A DNA stretch of 40,923 nucleotides from Chytridium lagenaria (Eukaryota; Chytridiomycota; Chytridiomycetes; Chytridiales; Chytridiaceae): contig JAHLKC010000219.1 in assembly GCA_025449115.1 (NCBI GenBank), positions 1 to 40,923 on the forward strand, in the 5' to 3' direction. Made by a program: the position numbers and the translations under genes. Below the pieces are notes generated by a model. The model did no database searches, had not been told where the DNA came from, and worked only from the letters and a program-made list of their open reading frames with translations. How positions within the stretch are numbered: the first letter of the stretch is position 1; the number at the start of each line of letters is the position of its first letter. Of the stretch, positions 1 through 9,622 are shown piece after piece.

Positions 1-139
1 TAGTTCTTAAAAGGTAATACTAGCTTTCTGATTAAATCACGAAATCATAATTTTTTTAATTACACTAATTTACCGTATTCTTATTAAAAGCAACACAACC
101 GACACAAGGTGAGGTAAGAGAAACAAAGCACTCGCATAA

Positions 140-415
140 TCAAGAGAAACAAAGCAGTCGCATAATCAGCGAAAAGCTGACGGGCAACGGCTTGCTGAAT
201 GGGAAAATAAACACGACATAGAAAACAACATGCAAGGAATAACACTGCCAATAGGTGTAAATAGAGGCTGCAGCAAGCCCTAAAATGACAGAAAGATTTA
301 CAACCTGAAGGGATACAGGCAGTACCGTGTAAACAAGAAGTAACATCATAGTTGAAACATTTAGCAGTCTTGTATAGTTATTGCATAACCTCACCAAGAG
401 GCATAAACGCGTCAT
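140..415 (-). CDS. Small hydrophobic ORF, unrecognised
   Basis: An ATG-started 91-codon ORF with two to three hydrophobic stretches and no charged domain. I recognise no family and see no motif. Hydrophobic ORFs arise easily by chance in AT-rich DNA, so this may not be a gene; it could also be the last exon of something beginning off the window's logic. No neighbouring gene supports it. Confidence 0.15.
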   Translation of the reverse strand: MTRLCLLVRLCNNYTRLLNVSTMMLLLVYTVLPVSLQVVNLSVILGLAAASIYTYWQCYSLHVVFYVVFIFPFSKPLPVSFSLIMRLLCFS

Positions 416-1501
416 GTTTATTATAGTTGTTAAGCTTAGTTTATGTCTCCTTTATCCCACATTCTGTTGTTTTCCTCCAGTAGTTTTAATAGTTTTCCGC
501 ATATTAATTAGAGAAAGAGGTTTTTATATATGAACGTGGTCACTGCGTCGATGCACGTGGTTGAAATGTGAGTTATTTATTCTACTATGTTGATAGTTGC
601 TATTTATTTTTGTTTTTGAGTTTATAATAAAAAAAAAGAAAGTTGAACAGATTTTCGTCCATGCTCTGAAGACCTGGACTAGCCCATTGCACACCCCAGG
701 CTTGGCCGCCTTAGGGTCAGTGCTATCTCTTCCAGTATCAATAGTCAATATTGTTCTTATGAGTTTTACTAGCCGGCTCTCAGGTAAGCGCGCGGTAACG
801 GATTTGAGCGGGTTTTAAGTTAGTTAGTTAGTTAGTGTTAATGTTTAGAGAGATTGCGCGATAGATATTGCAGAGAGTACAGGATTGAACTGATACTTCC
901 ACTTGGAGGGGGAAAGTGATCCCTTTTTATAGTCATTTTTAAGAAAGTCCTCTGGGAACTTAAAGTGCACTTCTCACTCAGAGCTGAGAATTGATGGGAT
1001 ATTTCCTATTAAAGTACAAAAGAAAAGAAACTAATAAAGTAAAATACACGGCGAGCAAGTGCTCCTGGTCAAGGCAGGTTAAACCTACCTTATTCGTTTT
1101 AATTGTTTAATCGTTTAAATGGAGTTATTTTAGTAGAGTTGATAGAATGTATTCAAAGTGATTATCAAACAAACAGGGAACATACTCCCTTTTATACGCA
1201 AACAACGCGTCTTTCTAGTTTCCCTCCACCCTTCCATTAGACGTGCACTTTCCCTTAACCCTTTCCCTATTTCCTTCTATCAACTCTTCCAACTTCCCTT
1301 CTTCTGCTCTGCCGAGGCTATGCAAGGTAATAGTCCTCGGCACCCATTAAACAAACCACTAAACAAAAACATGATAACGAAATAAACAAGGTTATAAAGA
1401 ATCTTCCAAATATCTTCTCGTCGGTGCCCTTTTCCCTCTGCTAAGTCCCTCGTATTGCCAGAAATACTTTGGGAGGTCACGCAGGGAAGTACACACCGAA
1501 C
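416..1501. other. Intergenic / repeat-derived, no gene seen
   Basis: I find no convincing coding region. There is a short TTAG run near 820-836. The 4 bp before the LTR element (GAAC at 1498-1501) form its target-site duplication. A stretch near 1437-1450 (CCCTCTGCTAAG) recurs inside the adjacent LTR near 1524, which may mean insertion next to an older related repeat, but the match is short. Confidence 0.4.
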
Positions 1502-2452
1502 TGTGAAGTTCTCTCTATGGCCCCCTCTGCTAAGCCCCGGCATACAGAGGTAGAGAACCACATAATAGGTGACAAGACTAGCGTCTAGGAGGTACTCCTA
1601 GATCAAGAGTCAAGCCCTATTCTGCCTTTAGTGACAGCGGGGATTTAAGTTGCTGTGGTTCTGCTCTAAAACTAATCATATGAAAGAAAGGAAGGAAAAA
1701 GGAAGGAAAAAGGTACTCAGGCGGAGATCCAACGCGCCAGAGTGGAAGGGTCATCAAGGAGGGAGTCCATCCCGCTCCTAGTAGTGTACAAGGCCTCGTA
1801 ATCGCCGCAATAAGCCGTTTTAACATGTTCTCATCTGATCTCTTCTACCTAAGGCCCTGCTCATGCCGCACTCCCACTCACAGGCAACTAGATAGCCAGT
1901 CATCGCAATCAAGAAAAGAACAGAGGTGGTTATACTACCCAAACCTTCGAAGGAATCATGCCACAGAGGCGTCTATCCAGGGCTCAGGCCTTCTTAGACT
2001 CAAGTGTCTTGGTTCAAGGTGTAGTCTCCCCCAGCGGCGTAATCCCCGAGCGCCCGCAGGTACAACTAAATAACACAATATTGAATAACAGAAGAATGAA
2101 GAAAGCATGGCCCAAGGGCAGCCATGCCTGGATGTATGGGTGGGATCAATCCAGGACTACAGAGGTGCACGTAAATCTATTCAACTTTCTACAAATAATA
2201 AAACAATACATAAAGGGGAATCAAATAACAACAACAGGCATCTCGACCAACGTGGTAGCATGTCATAAGTTGGCATACCACGTCGACCGCCCTTCCTTCT
2301 ATAAAAACCTCTCTCGTATCTATGGGGAAAAACTATGAAAAACCCCGAGAGGGAAAAGAATGGAACGGGAACAACAAAATAAGAATAAGGGCACGACGTC
2401 TATATAAGCGACGCATTCATGCCTCTCGGTGAGGTTATCCAATAATCTCACA
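1502..2452. repeat. LTR (left copy) of the non-autonomous element
   Basis: 951 bp, TGTGA...TCACA termini, no indels relative to the right copy at a constant offset of 3914. It contains a TATATAA box near 2401-2407, about 45 bp from its right end, that could drive plus-strand transcription. ORFs inside it are conserved between copies only because the copies are near-identical; they are not evidence of proteins. Confidence 0.85.
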
Positions 2453-2522
2453 TGCACCCACACTTGAGAACAAAGTCCCCTGTGAGTTTTTACGATATAA
2501 ATATATATATATCTTATATTGA

Positions 2523-2907
2523 CTAGTAAAGTGTAGTGAATACAAAGTCTTCTAAAGCTAAGGGTACATCATCATGCTTAGCTTTTTCCGTGTCTTCACG
2601 TTGAGAGACAAGTTCTATTGGATTCATATCTTGTGAGTCCATATCACCGTTAATGTCATCACTCACATTAACCCTATCGTCAAGTTCTACCTCTGGGTCT
2701 GGAACTATGACTTCTTCTGACGCTGTGCTGGACAACTCTTGGAAGCCAGCATTATCACTTGCGTCTGTATAGCGAGTTTCTAATTTCTCGCGTTTAGGTA
2801 TGCCGTGCTTATCAACATGGGCTAATTGTTTCAAGAACTCTTTAACATTTGTCTTGGCCACGCCATTCCAATAATCTCTAACTATTGCGGAAGGAATCTC
2901 GTGTTAT
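2523..2907 (-). pseudogene. Remnant coding stretch inside the LTR element
   Basis: An open frame of about 128 codons without a convincing ATG start runs toward the left LTR. The protein starts with a mixed polar segment containing WNG and a KxxVKEFLKQL-type helix, followed by a strongly acidic, low-complexity tail, and ends 70 bp from the LTR. I recognise no domain. Its place next to an LTR suggests the 3' end of a former internal ORF, if the element reads on the minus strand. It could also be a captured host fragment. Nothing else in the interior is open over a comparable length. Confidence 0.35.
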
Positions 2908-5415
2908 AGCAACCAAGTGTTGTGGTATGGGCCAAAGTTGCAATAGCAACTTCTTCTTGAGTCTATATCAGGACTACTGTATTAACAGAGCTACTTATAG
3001 CAACTATTACATTAATCAAGTAAGTAAACAAAATATATTTAACGCGATAATTCACGTAATTATCATGATAAGTCACGTAATTATTATTTCAACACAACAA
3101 AGTATCAAAACTTCTGCTCAAAATATAACAACTAATATACTTAGTACAATAAAATAGGCTCACTCCTCAGATCCTATCTTCACGTAACGCACTTTACGCT
3201 TGAAAGAAAACTCTCAAACTAGAACGAATTTGTTGTGATAAATCATCTTTAAACTACTTCAAGAAGTTTAACTGACGTGTATACATAATCAAACTTATTC
3301 TACTCCACATCTCTGCTCATTGCGCGTTAAGCATGACGTTAGTATTCAACGTTTGTTTATGGTCACTTCTGTTATCTTGTAAGGCATTCTAATGTTATTA
3401 ACAACCAATATCAAGGCATCATTAACACGAAACATAATCCCTATGTCTTTACATATTATCTGCAGATGACGATAAGTTGACTCAGATTCTCAAACGAGAA
3501 TATGACTCTCCAACAGTTCACCCACTCTTTAAAGCAAACACACATATATCCACATAAGGGTGGGAGGGTGAGGAAGTACGCGCAAAGCGTGTCCAACAAA
3601 ATGAATGGCCTAGCCATAATATGTTGACGTTCACGCATTGCAAGATACATGAGACATAAAGCTTTGTTGATATAGGTTAATACAACACCTATAATTGCAA
3701 CATTGACTAACACTGACCAGCAGTGTAAGTACAATAAAGTTAATAGAGGATTCAGTTTCCTTAATCAGTGGAAGCCCTCTTCTGTTGAACGGCCCCGGTT
3801 CAAGTTGAGCTCCATAATCAAAGCATTTTTATAATAAAAAATGCAGATGCGCTATCATTTCTGTGTCAAAAAATTATATCAAGTTGATGTGATCGTCAAT
3901 GTTTCAATAAGAAGCATTATATTCTACCATTAGCTAGTGCATATTATGAAAGAAGGCAACGGTGGCACCTTCCTTAAGCATATACCATGAGGCCATGATT
4001 TGCTTTGTTATATTCAAAGTCACAAAAGTGACCCGGTTTAAACAGTGAGCAAAGGGTTGCGCTGTGCATAAGTAAGATAGATTGCATACATAATTATCGG
4101 CAGGTATAACCGTGTTATTATATTAGCAACAACTAATTGGATGTGGTGACCCGAAACATTTGTGTGTTAAGAAATTAACAAATTTGTCAAGCAAAAATGC
4201 TGAAGTCCAATGCCGAAGTTTTTCAAAACGTTATAAGTCTGGAACGGTGCGTCGCAAGATGACGCGACCTATATAAAAATGATGCCCTCATTGAGGGCTA
4301 CGTGTATGGAAATTTTCAAGTAAAAATCGCGATAAAAATTAACGAAGTAGTAAAACGGCAAGTTCGTCGTCAATAATAAATTAATCAGAAGAAACCCAAG
4401 ACTTTCCAAAGTATTTCTACATCTTCGAATTATTTGGCGAATCTGGTATGAATGACTTGGGGATTGAAGTCGAAATCCTATTTCGAAGATTTGACAAAAT
4501 TCTCTTCTTCATAAAAAGTCGAAACACTGTTTTAAAACTTATTTCAAAAGACTTTCCGGCTCTTCTGGACGATAGCTATCGGAATCACTAAGGTTTTACT
4601 TCTGGGGAGCAGCGGTTGTCAAGATCACAGGCATAAAGATCATAACCTCTGGACCCTGGGGATTGTTGTTAACATTACCAATTTTGTGTAACCTGGTTTG
4701 GTAAAAGTGAAAGTCCAGGACTCATACAACTGTAAATAAAGACTGCCTCCTTAACGATTACAAGACCAATAGGGGCGCAAACGTTACCATATTTTACCAC
4801 TGTTTGCGTAGTACTACGCACTACATCCCTGTAAAGTTTCATAATTATAGTAATAAAAATGAGTGCGAAACGCGCAATCGAAAAAGCGTCGAAGTGATAA
4901 AAGCATATAGATCTCACTTAAAAGTAAGATCTAATACACTAAAAGGCTCCTAAAAGCCACAAAAAACGCTGAGAGCGTTCTAGGGTACTGGATGGTAGTC
5001 CAGTGTTGACAAAGGTGGCGGGGTGCCATAAAGACTACCCAATGCCAGGCCTCCATGACAGAGGCCCTTAATGTGCTTAGGTCGAAACCCTCGCATGTCA
5101 ACAAGATCCTACGACTACCCTGCCAGCAGGGGTCGTCAATGGATCAAAGTGAGTCTAGCTTTTGCAACAACATCCCTCATGCCTCCTAGGAGGCCTTCAC
5201 TGGGTGTCGTTACACACGTTTTGACAAGGGGTGGTTGCAAACAAATGTATAACTCACAACACAAAAACCGCGATCTCTCGACGACTGTATACGGTAGAGA
5301 CGTGGGACGATAGCGCAAATGACGCCCCGACTCGTAGCTTTCATATGATATAAAGATCAATAAAATATGATTAGTAGAAGAAACCGAAACCACCATATTT
5401 GGTTGGGCCCCCATC
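2908..5415. other. Non-coding interior of the LTR element
   Basis: About 2.5 kb with no ORF matching a retroelement protein. It is AT-rich. Approaching the right LTR, the sequence GGTTGGGCCCCCA (5402-5414) lies 1 nt before the LTR's preceding C; read on the minus strand it gives a TGG-starting candidate primer binding site. Confidence 0.4.
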
Positions 5416-6366
5416 TGTGAAGTTCTCTCTATGGCCCCCTCTGCTAAGCCCCGGCATACAGAGGTAGAGAACCACATAATAGGTGACAAGACTAGCGTCT
5501 AGGAGGTACTCCTAGATCAAGAGTCAAGCCCTATTCTGCCTTTAGTGACAGCGGGGATTTAAGTTGCTGTGGTTCTGCTCTAAAACTAATCATATGAAAG
5601 AAAGGAAGGAAAAAGGAAGGAAAAAGGTACTCAGGCGGAGATCCAACGCGCCAGAGTGGAAGGGTCATCAAGGAGGGAGTCCATCCCGCTCCTAGTAGTG
5701 TACAAGGCCTCGTAATCGCCGCAATAAGCCGTTTTAACATGTTCTCATCTGATCTCTTCTACCTAAGGCCCTGCTCATGCCGCACTCCCACTCACAGGCA
5801 ACTAGATAGCCAGTCATCGCAATCAAGAAAAGAACAGAGGTGGTTATACTACCCAAACCTTCGAAGGAATCATGCCACAGAGGCGTCTATCCAGGGCTCA
5901 GGCCTTCTTAGACTCAAGTGTCTTGGTTCAAGGTGTAGTCTCCCCCAGCGGCGTAATCCCCGAGCGCCCGCAGGTACAACAAAATAACACAATATTGAAT
6001 AACAGAAGAATGAAGAAAGCATGGCCCAAGGGCAGCCATGCCTGGATGTATGGGTGGGATCAATCCAGGACTACAGAGGTGCACGTAAATCTATTCAACT
6101 TTCTACAAATAATAAAACAATACATAAAGGGGAATCAAATAACAACAACAGGCATCTCGACCAACGTGGTAGCATGTCATAAGTTGGCATACCACGTCGA
6201 CCGCCCTTCCTTCTATAAAAACCTCTCTCGTATCTATGGGGAAAAACTATGAAAAACCCCGAGAGGGAAAAGAATGGAACGGGAACAACAAAATAAGAAT
6301 AAGGGCACGACGTCTATATAAGCGACGCATTCATGCCTCTCGGTGAGGTTATCCAATAATCTCACA
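5416..6366. repeat. LTR (right copy) of the non-autonomous element
   Basis: Copy of 1502-2452 with one substitution (A at 5981). Followed directly by GAAC, matching the left flank. Confidence 0.85.
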
Positions 6367-6559
6367 GAACGGGAAAGATAAAGGGTAAGACAAACTGAGT
6401 ACAAACAAATAAACAGAATTGTCTAACAAAAATAAACAAATAACAATGAACTTTAAAATTTCCATATAACGCCTTTTGGTGGCGCTTCTCAGCTTCTCTC
6501 GCTTCTCACGGTGGCTGTGACATATGCTGACATATGTCCTTACACATGATAAACATGTG

Positions 6560-6785
6560 TAAGAGCCCGGGGGTCTGCCGCAGGGTCTATCCCAGGGTGC
6601 GGAAAACACCAGAAAGACGCCCCAGGGTTCAGGACCCTGGGGAGGTGATTCAGGGTGCTTGGAGCGACGTCCCCTGGGGAGCGGGACCCTGGGGAACGGG
6701 ACCCTGTGGAGCAGGACCCTGGGAGCGGGACCCTGGGGAGCGGGACCCTGACGCGCTGACCCAAGGGTGTGGGACCCTGGGGGTT
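6560..6785. repeat. GC-rich minisatellite, unit GGGACCCTGGGGAGC
   Basis: Degenerate tandem array whose clearest units (6670-6750) are about 15 bp, GGGACCCTGGGGAGC with variants. Each unit contains the short palindrome-like GGGACCC/CAGGGTCC, so both strands can fold. ORFs across it on both strands translate to simple SPGSR or GPAPQ-like repeats and are not credible genes. Confidence 0.75.
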
Positions 6786-7559
6786 GTAATGACGATAAGA
6801 TGATAAAGTGTAAAGACCTTATCTATAGTATACATTCTCGTCATTGAGTTAACTTGATCTATCGGCATTCTGCAACGTAGCAAAACTGCAACACTTAGTC
6901 ATTTGGCTTACCGCAATAACAAGTTAAGTTTTGCTACAGCGTTAAAGCTGATATGTGATCATGTTAAATAAGAGTCAAACGTGAATATAGATCTATAACG
7001 TGCGACGTAAGGTCGTCTCTCTGGTTCAGTCAGGTGAACATGTTCGCGGTTGAACATCATGAATCGCAAAGTAAGAGTTTATTGAATTGTTATAACGATA
7101 CAACAGAGATTCAACAGTTAGAGGTTTGAGGGTGGACGTGTCGCTTGACGACTTTTAGTGTTATGTAGGGTACCGCGCTGGCATTGAAGTTAATGGGGTT
7201 TGGAGAATTTTGGGTTTTAATTTTGTTTCATTTAGTTGCATTGTTGGATTTACAAATATATCATTTTCTTTGTTTGGAGGTGGGGCAGAGCTTAGGATAA
7301 GTGTGGTGTGGATTTACGCGTTTTGAGGATTTACCTTAGAGAGAGGGAGTCTTGTAGGGGAGCTTTCCTTTGGGAGAGGCGTGTGCTGTTTTTTTTTAGA
7401 AAGGAAAAAAGGGGCGACGGTTCAAAGGAGACGTTGCGGGTGCTTTGTTGTTTTTTTTGGAATTAGTGAGGGTGAATAAAAACAATTGAAAGTGAGAAGC
7501 TCAAGCAAATCATCTATAACAGCAACGGCATTGTGACAACCATAGCGACTGAGGCCGTT
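6786..7559. other. No gene seen
   Basis: AT-rich DNA without a supportable ORF. Poly-T runs occur near 7390 and 7450. Confidence 0.35.
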
Positions 7560-7981
7560 TCAACACGTTACAGCGCCGCCAGTGAGACTACACCTTTAAT
7601 CAAGACATGAGTCTAAGAAGGCATGAGCCATGGATAGACACCGCTGTTGCATAATTCACTCAAAGGTTTGGGTAGTATTACCACCTCTGTTCTATTCTCA
7701 ATGGCCATGACAGCTATCTAGTTGGGGAGAGCGACATGAGCAGGGCTCTAGGTAGACGCGATTGTGATAGAATATTGCAAATGGCTTATCGTGGCAAGTA
7801 TGAACATGGTACACTTGTTGAAGCCAGATGGAATCCCTTCTTGTAGACTCTTTTCTCCTAGTTGCTTAGACATGGTCACTAGGCACTTTCCTTTCTTTAT
7901 GCCTTTTATTTTAACAATGTTGAAGACCCCTGGAACTGCATCAACTTAAATCCGTGCTGTCACTAAAGGCAGAATAGGGTT
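7560..7981 (-). repeat. Old, diverged LTR fragment of the 1502-6366 family, inverted
   Basis: Read on the minus strand this aligns with LTR positions about 1612-2045. Landmarks conserved in order include CACTAAAGGCAGAATAGGG (7960-7978), GGTTTGGGTAGTAT, ACCACCTCTGTTCT, AGCTATCTAGTTG and GAGACTACACCTT. Many substitutions and small indels show it is far older than the full element nearby. Both LTR ends are missing. Confidence 0.8.
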
Positions 7982-8089
7982 CCATCCACCAAAAGCGAAT
8001 CGTGCTTCAACAGTGAAGAAATCTTTTGTGAAGTTATGAAGCAACTCCACTGAACAGGCACAAGCGCATAAGTACTTGTAATATGTAAA

Positions 8090-8172
8090 CATGACATTTG
8101 TGTATTGCACATTGTCACTCTCATCTCGTAATAATGGACATTTGTGTATTGCACGTTGTCTCGTAATAATCT
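8090..8172. repeat. Short imperfect tandem duplication
   Basis: The motif ACATTTGTGTATTGCAC...TCTCGTAATAAT occurs twice in a row (about 8092-8136 and 8137-8171), the second copy lacking a few bases. No function is suggested. Confidence 0.6.
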
Positions 8173-8226
8173 AACCAACAGATGGAAAAGCACAGTCAAA
8201 CAAAAAAAATATTGAAGATTTTTGTC

Positions 8227-8233
8227 AAAAAAA
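8227..8233 (-). terminator. Pol III T-run terminator after the tRNA cluster
   Basis: Seven A residues on the plus strand (T7 on the minus strand) follow the 3' end of tRNA-Gly directly, with a second A8 run at 8204-8211 as possible backup. This is the only T-run of five or more next to any of the nine tRNAs. Confidence 0.7.
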
Positions 8234-8304
8234 TGCATTGGCCGGGAATCGAACCCGGGGCTAACCGATGGCAACGGTTAATTTTACCACTAAACCACCA
8301 ATGC
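8234..8304 (-). tRNA. tRNA-Gly (GCC)
   Basis: 71-nt cloverleaf. Acceptor GCATTGG pairs with CCAATGC, discriminator A, anticodon loop TTGCCAT gives GCC, T-arm GGGTTCGATTCCC. Last gene of the cluster and the only one followed by a strong T-run. Confidence 0.93.
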
Positions 8305-8314
8305 GTGATGAACT

Positions 8315-8388
8315 TGCCTTTAACCAGAGTTGAACTGGTGACCTCCTGCTTACTAGGCAGACGCTCTAACCAACTGAGCTATAAAGGC
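8315..8388 (-). tRNA. tRNA-Thr (AGT)
   Basis: 74 nt. Acceptor GCCTTTA/TAAAGGC, discriminator A, loop CTAGTAA gives AGT (A34, eukaryotic type). Ten nt from tRNA-Gly, with no T-run in the spacer. Confidence 0.93.
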
Positions 8389-8396
8389 AGTAAAAG

Positions 8397-8469
8397 TGGA
8401 GAATCGGGGTATCGATCCCCGTGCCTCTCGCATGCTAAGCGAGCGCTCTACCATTTGAGCTAATTCCCC
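8397..8469 (-). tRNA. tRNA-Ala (AGC)
   Basis: 73 nt. Acceptor GGGGAAT/ATTCTCC with one G-T pair, discriminator A, loop TTAGCAT gives AGC. The 8-nt spacer to tRNA-Thr holds only a T4. Confidence 0.93.
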
Positions 8470-8477
8470 AATTTAAG

Positions 8478-8566
8478 CTCCCAGTCCGGGAATTGAACCC
8501 GGGTCTCGCCCGATCGGTGCAGTTATGCATGACAGGGGCGGATACTAGCCACTATACTAACTGGGA
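8478..8566 (-). tRNA. tRNA-Asp (GTC) with 17-nt intron
   Basis: 89 nt. Acceptor TCCCAGT/ACTGGGA, discriminator G, anticodon GTC (8531-8533). After A37 an intron of about 17 nt (8513-8529) precedes C38 and the stem half GGGCG. This is the canonical eukaryotic nuclear intron position, and it argues against an organellar or bacterial origin of the cluster. Confidence 0.92.
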
Positions 8567-8577
8567 TGGAGATGAAA

Positions 8578-8650
8578 CGCCCAACGTGGGGGTCGAACCC
8601 ACAACCTTCAGATTAAGAGTCTGACGCTCTACCGATTGAGCTAGCCGGGC
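8578..8650 (-). tRNA. tRNA-Lys (CTT)
   Basis: 73 nt. Acceptor GCCCGGC/GTTGGGC with one G-T pair, discriminator G, loop CTCTTAA gives CTT. Confidence 0.93.
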
Positions 8651-8663
8651 TGTTGAGGAGAAA

Positions 8664-8737
8664 TGCTCCGCACAGGGATCGAACCTGTGACCTTGGCGTT
8701 ATTAGCACCACGCTCTAACCAACTGAGCTAGCGGAGC
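8664..8737 (-). tRNA. tRNA-Ile (AAT)
   Basis: 74 nt. Acceptor GCTCCGC/GCGGAGC, discriminator A, loop CTAATAA gives AAT (A34). Confidence 0.93.
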
Positions 8738-8755
8738 ATAGACATTTAAGGGGAA

Positions 8756-8829
8756 TGGTTGCGTCCAGGATCGAACTGGAGACCTTCTGTGTGTTAGACA
8801 GATGTGATAACCGACTACACCACGCGACC
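8756..8829 (-). tRNA. tRNA-Val (AAC)
   Basis: 74 nt. Acceptor GGTCGCG/CGCAACC, with a C-A mismatch at position 4:69; discriminator A; loop CTAACAC gives AAC. The single acceptor mismatch is the only structural blemish in the cluster. Confidence 0.9.
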
Positions 8830-8849
8830 AATTTAGAGTATGAACTCCT

Positions 8850-8923
8850 CGCTCCTGCGTGGACTCGAACCACGAACCTTGACGTTAACAGCGTCACGCG
8901 CTAACCAGTTGCGCCACAGAAGC
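8850..8923 (-). tRNA. tRNA-Asn (GTT)
   Basis: 74 nt. Acceptor GCTTCTG/CAGGAGC, discriminator G, loop CTGTTAA gives GTT. Confidence 0.93.
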
Positions 8924-8931
8924 TGGAGAAT

Positions 8932-9004
8932 TGCCGCCTCTCGGGATCGAACCGAGTACCTTAGCATCTTCAGTGCTACGCTCTCCCAGGTGAGCTAAGG
9001 CGGC
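8932..9004 (-). tRNA. tRNA-Phe (GAA)
   Basis: 73 nt. Acceptor GCCGCCT/AGGCGGC, discriminator A, loop CTGAAGA gives GAA. It is the promoter-proximal gene of the cluster. Its 5' flank is only 11 bp long before the chromovirus LTR, so any upstream signal beyond that is now LTR sequence. Confidence 0.93.
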
Positions 9005-9015
9005 TTGTTGAAAAA

Positions 9016-9480
9016 TGTGACGGAATTTCCCTAATATCTCTTGTATTACTTCAATGTTTCTTGTATTACCTTCCTTATTGTATTTTTCCACTTCGTTTAT
9101 TTTTCCGCAAGTTGCCGCGCTTAGCCCCAACTTTGCCAACTTTATTCGAAGTTCTTTTATTTTCTCTACCATTCTTAGCTAAAACTCGAACTTTCCTTTT
9201 CATTCTAAATGTTTCTTTTCTTCGAAATTCTTCTTTATTTGTTCTAAAAGCTTCTTAAACTTTCTTTAACTTTCAACTCTATTTTTCGTGTTTTCGCCTA
9301 TAAAAGGCTAGCTTCTCTCTTTGACTTCTTCAACATCTACTTCTTCATCAACATTTCTACTTTGAACAGCTTCTTCTTCTTAAATAAAAACCCTTCAAAA
9401 CTCTCATCTCTCCTTTCAAATATTCCTTCAATATTTCCCCTTTGACGAACCTTCGCCCTAGCTAGGCTCGTTCCGTCACA
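9016..9480 (+). repeat. 5' LTR of chromovirus
   Basis: 465 bp. Carries TATAAAAG at 9299-9306 as probable core promoter. It is 20 bp longer than the 3' LTR because of an extra CTTCTTCTTCTTAAATAAA-like segment. The minus-strand ORF spanning it is repeated in the 3' LTR and is not a gene. Confidence 0.92.
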
Positions 9481-9481
9481 T

Positions 9482-9495
9482 TTGGTAGCACTTCA
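9482..9495 (+). promoter_or_regulatory. Probable primer binding site
   Basis: TTGGTAGCACTTC starts 1-2 nt after the 5' LTR. The TGG start fits complementarity to a tRNA 3' CCA. The priming tRNA is not identified here; none of the nine tRNAs in the window ends in a matching sequence. Confidence 0.5.
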
Positions 9496-9622
9496 AAATT
9501 CCTCACTCTCTCGAGCCCTCTCTCGCTCCCTCACTCCATTTCGAGCCCTCTCTCGCTCCCTCACTCAATCTTGAGCTCTCTCTCCCTCCTTCACTCTCTT
9601 CACTTCTCCCTTCTCCTTCACA

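Larger units (their letters stand above)
1502..6366. mobile_element. Young LTR retroelement with almost no coding capacity
   Basis: Two 951-bp direct repeats (1502-2452 and 5416-6366) begin TGTGA and end TCACA, and I see one difference between them (T2067 versus A5981). The flanks share the 4-bp sequence GAAC (1498-1501 and 6367-6370), as expected of an integrase-made target duplication. The 2963-bp interior has no gag, protease, reverse transcriptase or integrase that I can recognise; only one ~385-nt open stretch is present. It is therefore best read as a non-autonomous (LARD-like) element mobilised in trans. Orientation is unsettled. On the plus strand TATATAA lies near the LTR end; on the minus strand the LTR is followed after 2 nt by TGGGGGCCCAACC, a plausible tRNA primer site. 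Near-identical LTRs imply recent insertion. Confidence 0.75.

Noticed and set aside
1617..2338. ORFs conserved between 1617-2338 and 5531-6252
   Set aside because: Located inside LTRs that are near-identical; conservation reflects recent duplication, and the old inverted LTR copy does not keep them open.
8234..9004. Organellar or bacterial origin of the tRNA cluster
   Set aside because: A34 anticodons for Val, Ile, Ala and Thr and the 37/38 intron in tRNA-Asp are nuclear eukaryotic features.
8894..9172. Minus-strand ORF (MVEKIKELRIK...) across the LTR, repeated at 14467-14697
   Set aside because: It is antisense LTR sequence running into tRNA genes and is duplicated only because LTRs are duplicated.
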